A DNA stretch of 64,000 nt from Apostichopus japonicus (lineage: Eukaryota; Echinodermata; Holothuroidea; Aspidochirotida; Stichopodidae), in assembly GCF_037975245.1 (NCBI RefSeq), contig NC_092563.1, positions 23,714,960 to 23,778,959 of the forward strand. Direction: 5' to 3'. Both the position numbers and the translations under genes were made by a program. Position 1 is the stretch's first letter. Every line of letters starts with the position of its first letter. Shown here piece by piece: positions 24,001-36,000 of the stretch. The notes beneath the pieces are model-generated. The model saw only the letters and a list, made by a program, of their open reading frames with translations, was not told the DNA's origin and did not search any database.

Positions 24001-27000
24001 TCATCCGTGCACATACCAATAAATTGATATATACATGTAAAGGATGCACACCGCCCTGATGTCAACAACACATTTGTCAAATTCTTTACAACAGACGATT
24101 GAAAGGACAAGAAAATGACATACTACCTACTACTGTCTACCATCACGCCAGGCATCCCATGCAAGATATCACATCTACAGCCTACCAGACTACCGATTAG
24201 TAGGCTAGTACTTTGTATCGTCAATGCACACGTTTTCGCACAGACCACCATGCTACTAACGTTTAAAAGTGATAGTGCTGTGAAGATATTTCCCCAGTAC
24301 CATGACATTAGAAATAATTATACAGAATGAAGTTGGTGTAGAAGTTGACTAAATTCAAATAGTTATTCTGCAGGTAATACCCCCCATCACTGCCGGTGAT
24401 AGTACTGAATGGAATGCATGCATAGCTCTGTTAGGCTATAGCCTTATACTGCTAGGTATTTCCTAGCCTAACTTTATTCCTAAATATAAAATCATAGGCC
24501 GTGATGATGTATGTCATGCATCCATCACATGTTGTACATACATGAAGGAGATGCTTGAAAGCTGAACATTTAACAGGATCAAAAGGATCGCAGCAGACCA
24601 AAGTTTACTTTCACTTTCCATTTCATAACCCATCGTGCCTTCTAAACGGGTTTTCGTCTTCACTCTTTAAACCAACAACAAAGTTGACACATTAACATTG
24701 AACTACAGATAATGGATCTTCAAAAGATAAATGACAATAGCTTCTATATACTATAACTTAAATAATTATACAACATACATACATAGGATATGAACTCAAA
24801 GAGAGACATGGGGTACTGTAAAGTTTATGAGTTTATGTATATTAGGCTGAATGTTAGGCTACATGTTAGGCTGAGTGTCTTTCCTGTTTGTGAATTTGCT
24901 ACTTCAATGAACACTGATGAGTTCAGTCTTGGATACACGATGTCACCATCACTACTGGCCTCGACATGCCATGATGCTACAATGTGTCATCGTTATTATT
25001 ATTAGTCACATCTTCAGTCTAGCAGATGACACTTTCTTTTGGATGCTTATTGGAGTGAAACAAAACTTAGTTATCAAGATCCAGATTTATGGGAATCGAT
25101 GTAAGTCCAGGGTTTAACAAAAAAACAAACTTCCATAGCAGCTTGATGGACTACAGTACTCAGCCTACTTATGCATTTCAGAAATGATTCAGAAAGCCAA
25201 CAGGCTTATACTTAAATTCCTTGCCTGGTTTTACATATAGGGAACATGTAAAACATGTACACTAAGATTTCCACATTTTGACATTTTGCTGCCCTGATAC
25301 TGCACTTCCACAAATGAGGAACAATTGTTCTGTGCATGGTACAGTCGAACAGAGAGGACATTATAGGGAACCAATGAGGGTGCAAAGGCAACTGATATAT
25401 GAAGCTTGTCAGTTTGTCAAACAGGCAGTGGTTGTAAGGAGTCACTTGATTCCTAGTGACTTGATTCACTAAATTCCAAAAGTGAAGTGACTTCAACTTT
25501 GTGAAATGATGCTCAATCCAAGCTTTAATTAGGGTGTTATCACACTATGAAGGTCTTTAGGCTTTGACCATCATGTGACCGACCTCTACAAGGATTGACA
25601 GGATTATAATTGGCACAGGATGGACATTGTAATTGAAGCTATCTGACCAGTGACCACTCTCTTTAGTTTGACCTGGCCAAACAAAACAAGAAACAAACAA
25701 AAACAAAAAAAACAATAGCATTCTTGTACACACTGAGGAGTGAGGATCTACATATCCAGTATTGAGTTGATCAAAGCTTAATTTTTTTTAGTTTACATTG
25801 GTTACAAAGTGTTCAGACTCTGACCTCTTTTAAACTAAAGCAGGCATTGACCTTCCCAGAAACTAGTCTTGTAGGGCTCTGGTACTCCATACATTGGGAT
25901 CACAGTACCAAGTATGTAAGTTCATTCAACCTTTCCTATTGGGGTTATCTTGTTTACAAGCTTTTCAGACTTTGACCTCTGTCTCAGTGAGGCAATGAAG
26001 TTGGATGGCCCTGTACATTTTTAGTAATAATGTTGACAAATCAAGGCATTTAATGCAACAAACACAAACCAAAATCAAAATTGTTCACTTTTGCTCTCTA
26101 CAAGTACTCATTAGATATGCAATATGAAAACATGGATGTTTGACTAATTTGCCTCTTTAGTAAATAAAACATTTCATTCAAAAAATTGTTTCCTTGCATC
26201 AATTTTTCCTGCATAAGTCTGAAAACCCCTCCTTGTTTTAAGAAATTGTTACCCTACAAGAGCTCCCACCTCTCCCCCCACCCACCCCCTCCTCCATCGA
26301 GCATGAGTACTTCTCTTGTACCCCAACATTACATCTAATACTTTTGCTTTGACTAGAATTTGATGTTTCTTTTTAAATTACACTATTTGAATAAAAATGT
26401 AATCTCTTAAAATTGCTACTGTTTAACGGTGTTCACACCACAGGACGGAACACTTCGAAAAGCATTTATTGGGCACTTGTCATTTCAATCAGTATCCTGT
26501 CAATATAAGTCACCATAACCGAGGAAAGAAAATAGACGAACACTAGGAAGGATGTTATACACCGTCCTATTCTGCTAAATCAATTAGATTTGTTGAAAGT
26601 AAACCAAGGGATATCATTAAATAGTGCATGAATGTTGATTAGCCTCTATATATACATACACAAACAATCCCAAGCAAGTTTTGTATAGTTCCAGCTCCCT
26701 CTTTTACTACAGAAGATGACCTTTTACTACAGAAGATGACCTTTCACACCTGTTTGTCATAGCTGTGATGACTTAATTGAACACAGACTATTAGCACTGA
26801 TACAATGGAACTGTCATTGACAAGATCAGTCTAGCATTATATCATGCAGACAACAACCTTCAACGAGTCATTTGTTTGAGTTAATAATTACAGCAGCATA
26901 TTGCCCGGTAATAACGTAAGCAATACATTACACACACACACACACACAAGTAAAGGGCAGCTATGCTATCTGTGATGAATACGTTAAGCTTTGCTCTAAA

Positions 27001-30000
27001 TGAACTAAGGCCTTCTTTACATCTTTTCTGTGAAATGTTTGTAAACAGACTACTGTGTGAAATGTGTGCAGACTGAAGTTTAAGGTCAGACAACGGCACC
27101 AGGGGGATAGAGAGCCAGGGGATTAGTGGGAAAATGGGATAGGGGCAAAGAGGATAGGGAGCCAGTGGGATAGGAGGCCAGGGGGATAGTGGGATTGGGG
27201 GATAGGGGGTCAGGGGGATAGGGGCAGTGAGAGGATATATGTACTAGAGTTGATGCTGGAGAATATTACCTGTTACCAGGAAATTAGGACGAGAGAAAGG
27301 TGAGGTGATAATTCGGTATCATCTCAGCCCTTAGGCAATGCAGTCTGTCATAGTTGCTGATTTTTAAGCTGGTTGCAAGAAATTAAAATGTAAAGCTTCT
27401 AGGAATTCATTATTCAACAAGTAGCTCCAGTTAATAGCACACTCTTGATATGACAGCAAGGTAGTTCTAGGCCTACGTTTAGTTTTCAGTCGCAAGCATT
27501 TCAACTGGCACTTCACAACTTCTACAAAGTACGTAAGTATGGGACACACCCTTCATGTGCTAATGGAATTCAATGTTAAATGACTACACAGTTGACTGTT
27601 AATCAAGAAGGTTAGTCTCATTATAAACTTAAATTTAAATGATGCAAAAAGAAGCAGTTACTAGTCAGTTCTCTCAAAAAGCCTAAAACAATATAGTTTA
27701 TACATAGTTACATATTTACATAAAGTACAATGCAGGCAAGACATTAACATTTACACTGGTATGGAAGCTATTACAGAATGAGATCGGGTCAAGGCTATCT
27801 GTATGTCTGTCTGTCTGTCTGTTAGCTTGTGAGGGCACATTTCAACATAGCTTGTTTAAACTGGCATATTACTGTACTGTACATGCTCAACTTATGTGGG
27901 TGTGATATATAATGTATGTGTGTACTACTGCAGTGAGGAACCATGTACAGTAGTTAACATACAGTACCCCAATTCATAATGTCACACAATGTAGACTAAA
28001 AACAATGCAATACTTAAGTCAAACTGAAAGTACTATGGACACCTAGCCAATGTGCCAGATATTCAGTACATTTGTTGTGTGTGATAATCTAATTCAAAAT
28101 GTGTTGACATTTTTTAAAAGCTCTTTTTTTGTTTCCAAGTTACATATATTTGAACTTGTTTTGATAAATCTGGGAAACTCATTAAATAGGTGTAAACTAG
28201 ACAATCTGGAATGTTGGGCACATCAAAATCCATCATCAAAGTTCATTTTGCTCTTTCAATTCTTATCGAAGCCTGACTGTAAGTTTACAGCTCAACACTC
28301 AACAGTATCATTGACAGTGAAAAAAGATCTGCATTTTTGCTCCCTCGTCAACGGTTTTCTACCTCTTTCTTGCATCAGTCTAAAAGTCTTCTGTGTTTAA
28401 CAAAATCTCCCTAGTCAGCATGCCTAGTGGCTTTACCTTTTGATGTCTTCCTTGTTCTGAGAGGAAATTCATTGTTTATAATTGGCAAAGCCATTGACCT
28501 TCGAAAGGATTTTTTAATACTGGTTAGTGTATGAACCTTATAAACTAACCAAGCATTGCTGCAACTGGTAGATACTACAGCTGTATCTATTCATTTCTCT
28601 TCCTCGTGCCAGTACTATTAATTACCACCCTGGCTAATTATGATCACTGATTTACTAGCATCTACTACAGCTCTAATATTAAGCTGATGTGACATAGATT
28701 ATTGTCTTTCAAAGATCATGATAGCCTAAAAACAAGGCTTAATTTCAGCTGAGCTAGCTTTATTTTGAAGCTAATGAAATGCATGAATATTCAACAGTGA
28801 TTAAGTCCTGTATGTTATTTAGCATGACTTCATCTACTTGCCATATCAAACAGTTTCATGAATGGACAATAAGTCAAAACTTTGAAGGAAATGAAAAGCT
28901 GCATCTCGCACTGGTTTGTAACTTTTCTTAATATTCTGAACAAACCAAGTGGTATTTTCACACATAATTGGATATCCCTTCAATCTATAAATAACATCAT
29001 ATCTTGCTTAAATTGATTTTCTACTGTAATTTCGTCTTTCTTTTTCTCTTACTTGTTTAGCGAATTGAGATTTCTGTATTATATATGCACAAAAACAAGT
29101 ATATACTGTATTACCATCATTGTTATTATCATTTTTATTATATCATGTTCATAAAATTTGTTACATAATTGTTACAATTTTGCTGCTGCTCCTAATTAGA
29201 CAGCACCAGACACAAAGATTCTTCTCAATTTACTTTACTCAATGTAACGTTGTACTTTTTCATTTACAAATCTTTTACCTCATTTTCATCAGCCCAGTGG
29301 GGACTTCGCTGGACTAGATGTAAAAAAATTATTTTATCGCACCTTACTGATCTTTCTTTGACGATGGAGTATTATGGATTGGTGCAACCATATTGCAGTA
29401 AAATATTAATTAACTACTGTCAATATTCCTATTTTAACATATATACTATGTAAACCAATTCACTCATGCTTTATCTTCTCCTGCTAATTCATCATTTCTT
29501 AGCAACCAGTCTATATTCCACACATGTATACATACAGCTGTGCATACTGAACACGATGGGCTGTAAGGTACCTCTCTAAAGTTTCCTTTCTCTGCCTAAA
29601 CTCAATCCAAGAAAATCCTAAAACTAGATCAAGTTCACATGCTTCTTTCACATAAAGTTGGCGATGATCTGAAAGGAGAAAATGATAAGCTGCCAGCGAC
29701 AAACAGCATCGCAGGACTTTCTTTGTCCGAGGCCGATAAACTCTGAACAAAGAAATCAATATTGGTAATGAATGAATGATACACTGTGTGTGGATGCACA
29801 AGTTGAATGGAGGCAGTCAGCAAGCATATGGTGGCATATACCAATGAACTTAGTCATGCGCACACAACCCACGCTAGAAAGGAAGGACAATTGCGGGTTT
29901 AATATAATGAAAAAGTTGGAGGTGCAGCTCTGGACACAGTGGTAGCATACTAGCAATAGTGGACAAAGATTTCTTTAGCCGCCCGAACTAACTTAAGCAT

Positions 30001-33000
30001 GATAATTGAAAAAAAAGGATTAAATCTTCAGTATATATGCATGCAGCCAGTAATAGTGTTTTCAACAGTCTTGGTACACATAACAAATGTACAGAACACA
30101 ATATACACACTGTATGTATAATATTGAAGTTATTGCTTAAATTATAAACTACATAATCACAGAAGAACTTCTGAGTATAGGCCTTTATATTGCTGTTGAT
30201 GATTATACATACATATATGTACTGTATATACCTCTGGACATATTTATTTGTCTTCACCATTATGTATTTTTGTGGACCGTCATAGGAAATTTGGGGAGGA
30301 TTTACTTTCTTTTTCATTTGGTGTAAACAAAGGAAAAGGTTATAGCACACATCAATTGCTGTTTAGTGTAGCACTAGTAGCAACAATTCAGGAAACCTAT
30401 ATATGTACAGTGTATAGTGTAGATATAATCAACAAGTGTCAGAAGTCAATCCAAGGTTAAGCTTCAAATCATTCACATACTAAACCACCATTAGGTTCAT
30501 GTCTAATCCACTGGCATTGACCCTGCACTAGAATATATATCTACATCTGAATATCATCAAAAGTACAACTATCTGGAAGCTGTTCCATTCAGGACAGGAA
30601 GTCGATGCTGATTGGATGCCCAGTTAAATCTTAAGTTTAGTACTATTAAAACAGATGATCATGTATGATATACAATACACTATATATGCATATGTACTGC
30701 AGTGTAGCTGAATATTAAAGATTACTAAGTGGAAAAGTTTTAATAATCATATTTATATGAGATACTGAAAACTACAGACTGCATTATGACTGCTACCGAG
30801 GATATATGAAAGGTAAACATTATGAATTATAACATATTCACTATCTTACAAAAGTACATGAGTTTGGTGAAGTATGAGTCGTGTGGACTAACCACATAAT
30901 TGGCCCCACCCCCTCATTCTTCCTTCCCTAACCACTTCCTCCCACTCCCAAAGTACAGTACAAAGCTAAGTATTTTAACAGGTGTCTGTGAATAAAATAA
31001 CAGGCCTGGAAGCTCCTAATAAAGGCGCCATTTTTTCAGTGCACACATTCTGGTGGTTTTTTAGCACATGTATGTTTCCTGACTTTTCTCTTGGCATAAT
31101 CTTGCATGTGTACCTGTACACTGAATTATATATCCTATTTTGTCGCCCACCGGTACACCTTATCTTTCCTTTCACTGTCAGAAATGTAAGGATTCAAAGG
31201 AATACCAAGCTACATTTAACAAATTTAACATCAACAAAATATACTTCATAAGTTACTAGAGCTACAATAGCACAATTCATGATATGTAGGGGAATGGTCA
31301 TAGTGAGGGATGTCCCCTCCCCTTCAAGAAATTTGGTAAAGTGAAGGGTGCTGGCATGCAATTTTGCAACTATTTAAATTGTACACTAGGATGTTTTGTA
31401 ATATTCTCTTAGCCAGTGATGGGAGGGGGGGGACTGAGGCTGTTCCCCTGGTTTTATTCTGAGGGGGTGGGGAGTTAAAACCTCTCCATAAGTAACCATG
31501 GTTTGCCCCCTGATTCAGGGCATACATCACTATCAATATACTCAGCCCGAGTATATGGTAACAATTTTATAATTGAAATCTCTGTTCCTGAAGTTCAATC
31601 AGATAAGGGATAACTCAAGCAAGATATAACCAGTGTTAAAAATAGGCAATAAAGGGAGGATTATGAGAGTCAGTTAATAGCACCACCTTACTGTAAACAA
31701 CCTTTTGTTTGTAAGTAGAGGAAAGGTAAATGTCACAAGACAAAAGTACTATTAGTTACTTCATTATGTATCAATGTGCACAAACATGAAATTATTGATA
31801 ACAGCACTCCCACACATAGAATGTGAATCTGCAATTTTTGGCTTCTTAATCTAAGCAAGCATGTCGCAATCTAGTAAGACCATGCTTGGTTAAGCGGAAA
31901 GATCAGGCACCTGAGACATATTTCATCTGTAATGTTCATTAGTAAAACCAATATCTCATTAGGAAGAATACAAAGTAACAATAATTATAGGCAAACAGTT
32001 AAGTTTGTTAAAGACCAGAAAAAGTGAGTTACTGTTTTTCAATTGACAGTTAAATTTTGTGGGATACAAAGTTTTTTTCAATTGAATTAAATTAAGGAAT
32101 TAATTGCTTAAGGCTGCTGCCTGCTATTGTTGAATAAACCATCGAGACCTTAAAATTCTGGGGAGTAATGGAGGAGGCGCAGGAATATTAAAATAGGATT
32201 ATTAATTATTGTGTCAACAGAAGATCATTGGAAAAGTGCATTGACTTTCAGTACATGATGCACCCTGTCAGTGTCCTTGAAAGCAACACTGTACCCTGTT
32301 GCCCTTTAAAATGACATCTCTTAGGATTTGTGCATGCTAATGAAGTCAGCTATCCATCATTGAAAATAACATATAGTCAGGAATGGTCACATGATGCCAT
32401 ATCACCCAAGCAGAATGTACATAACCGATAGAAGAATTATGATTAAAAGCTCCCTAATTTAGCAATGTTGCGCTAAATGGTTGTGCACAAATAGACCTCT
32501 TAATTACAGTAATATTGTATCTTGTGTTAATATTTTTTTTCCATAAATACATTGTTTAATTTTCTACATTCTGTATGGCATGGGGAATAAAGTATTTCTA
32601 ATTCAATTACATTTGTTTGCAAAATATCCAATGATTTTAATATCAGACAGCATATATCACGTAGCATTTACACACTGATGTTTATTTTGCAATTTGAACA
32701 TGTTATAAATTGATCGTGGTAACCACGGAGATCTCCATTTTTACAAACAAAACTTTAAGAGTGAATATGATTGTTTCCTTCCGCCTATTAAACTAATGTG
32801 CAAACAGAAATTTGATCAGGTGTTTTATATCATAAAAAGTGCTTGCAATGTTTTTCAAACTGTATTAAATGATTTGTTTCAAGTAATATAGATTAAAGGA
32901 AAACTTATACTTCAGTGCGAAAGAAGAGCTGTGCTCCCACATAGTGTCAGCCTACTGTACAAACACAAACTAAATTCATGGCTGACAAGCTCTATAAAAC

Positions 33001-36000
33001 CCAATCAGAGATTGAAAAACGTTTTCAAATGTTCGGCAACGACCTGAAATGTCTATAGATAGTCAAACCTTTTATGATTTTGTTGTACACTGAAAGAAAC
33101 TTCTTTAAAGTTTAAATAACGATTTCTGTAAAATGCTTAAGTTTGACAAGAATTGCCAACAGACTTATAGTGATCCTTTCCCAAAAATTTCTACAAGAAA
33201 ATTGATTTTACATACAGAATTACATTAAATTAATACTACAGTGAGCACAAGATGTACGGACTTTGCAATCAGTACTAACCATTGTAGTTACAGTATATCA
33301 GTCAATTTTTGCTAAATTTTATCAGTTATACCTAATTATTACACATTCAGTAATATCTACATCATAGCAGCATGGCCAGTAGTAAATACCATGAAGGGAT
33401 ACCTCCATGTAAATACTAACAGTAATACAATGTACTAGTGTAGCTTCAGGATTAGCTGGCTCAACCACTTTCAAACTACTGACAGGTAACCCTCTTCAAA
33501 TTTACTCTCAACAACCCTAATCCTGTTATAACATGCTCTGCTATTTACAGAGTGACCTGACAAACTAAATCCCTTCACTGTTTGGCAAACTGCTCTATAT
33601 AAGTGTCATTTATAGTTCAAAGTCCAACACATTCTATCAAAACCACAGACTTGCTATCTCTGAAAACAAGCCACGTCCAGGGTTGTAGGCTACTGTGTAA
33701 CTAAGTACTTAACATACTATATGGCTATTGATAGTCTGTACAGGTGTGCCAGACCTAAATGCAAAATACTATGATATACTAATACACTAAGTATGCAATC
33801 GATCTCCAGTCACATGTGACAACTGATCCTATTAACTTTAAATGATACAATAGAATTGTCCAAGGTAATAGCGTTCACTTTAGACTGGGAGTCAAGGTTC
33901 TTTGAGGTGACTGTTCAAAGAAGAAAATCAATTCTATTATGCACCATATGCTCTCCAGTATCCACAGTATCTACATTTTATGTGTAATATACATTCAGAT
34001 CTTAATTGATAACAAGGCCTGGAAACTTTTGCACTGTTATAATTTAATGAAGGAAGCTGTGTACTTTTCATTATAAAAATTTGCCATAAAATAATTTTAG
34101 ACTGAATCCCTCTGCCCTACTCAAGGCTTTGAAACTATAGGAAATTTTCCAAGTATTAATATACATATATGTATACATACAGAATCCATATTTCTGACAA
34201 TTATTTGCCTTCAAATATATACAAAGAATGCAATACTGCTGGTACATGTTGCTGTGTCTTAACATATGCAACACACACTCCAACAGTTAACAACTTTTAG
34301 AGATGACATTTTCAAGATGTTTAATGGATTTTTTTTTATATACAGTGACATGTCTAAATTTTCAACCAGCATAGTAACATAAATTAACCACTAACACATA
34401 TAATTTCCAAACATGATCATGAAGCCTGCATGAGTCACAATACTGCTGTATGTACAATCTATGCATACATGTACTGTATTCATACAATGGCATGAGAGTT
34501 ATAGATAACATTCTCTTATCTTTAAAGTGACAACGCAGACATTTTTATGTAACAACACAGACATTAGAATTTAAATGCAAGTTTACTTCAAGGGTGCCTT
34601 AAATTAGACAGAATTTTAAACTTGGTATATGCCATAGCACAAGAACATGTCAGAACAAACCAACAAATTGTGATGTTAGCATGTAGCCATTCAGGTTTCC
34701 AAGATCTTGAAAATATGTGTTAAATCTCTGGAATGTTCCTTTAATGTGAACTTGGTGATGCCATCAGCTCCTCAGTGCTGACTTAAACAAACATGTTGTT
34801 AATCATTAATCAATTATTGGATTACTTATAATGACTGAATAAAAGCATGTTTTCTTTTAACCTCAGACAACAACAGATTGGATGACATTCAACTCAATTC
34901 CTTGACAAATCTAATTCCAACAAAAGCCCATGGATAAAGTCTTACTTTTCATATATTAAATTTTGTGTCTCTGGGGACCAGGGTCAAATTGCAGGCATCA
35001 GAATTAATGGAGGGGCTAGAGGAAATGTGGGATAGAGTGTAATATATACATTTTACTTTTCAAAATATACTTATGTTAAGGATAATAAAGAGTGCAAAAT
35101 GTGGGCCAAGTGATATAGTTGTCCTAGAGGCTCTACCTGGTTCTCAGCGCTACTACACATGAATGTTAAAGGCCTGCTGTATAGCATGCTATCATGGAAA
35201 AGTTTCTTGAGATTACATAATGGACCTGTCTTGGTCGTAAAATGACCTCGTTTTACTAATTAGTCTGCAACGCCTGCCACATATTTTTCTTGTATGAGGG
35301 TCTTTGTGTGAACGCTGTATGATTAACTACAATGTAGAAATGAGCATTTTGCCAAACTGTGCAAACACAAAGAGCCTAATGGTGTTAAGAAGCTATGCAG
35401 GCTAATTAGAGAGCCTGAGGTCGATTAACAACAGTGGCAGGTCGATTACGTAATCACATATAACTGGAGCCAATAAATCAGACCTTTAACTAAAATAGAA
35501 CAGTTTCCACTAACAAATTGATAATCATTTAAAAGACATTCCTCGCAGCATCAAACTTCACAGTAACTCAAGAAATATGACTTTACAGCTGTGGGATGCA
35601 TCCTCTGCATTTTCTTCCAAGCAATTACAGTATGCGATGTATTCCGTTTTTGTTTCATGATTTTGGGGGGCACTTTTTGTTCTCTTTCTTCTTTTCGGAG
35701 GGATGTGAGGGGGAGGAGGACATTTCCCACATCCCTGATACTAGTCAAATTTATGGATTTTTTTTCCAGGACTTACTTCTTGGTCATTAAATTTGGTTTT
35801 CCAAATAAAAGGGAGCAAAAAACAATGGGCAGTATGCACAAGAGACGTGTAGGTTTGGTGAATAGAACACCAACTTAAGAGTGATACCTTTTGGCTGTAT
35901 TTAGTTTCAATGCAATCTGAATTCAAACTTCAATGTAAACAACTAGTGGTCCATAGGACTCCTGACAAAGCTGATTTGGCCATTTTTTCAGAGTTTCAGA

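Noticed and set aside
28050-28400. 116-residue plus-strand frame in Piezo intron 1
   Set aside because: No recognisable domain, no coding-like composition, and it opposes the host gene; expected by chance in this much sequence.
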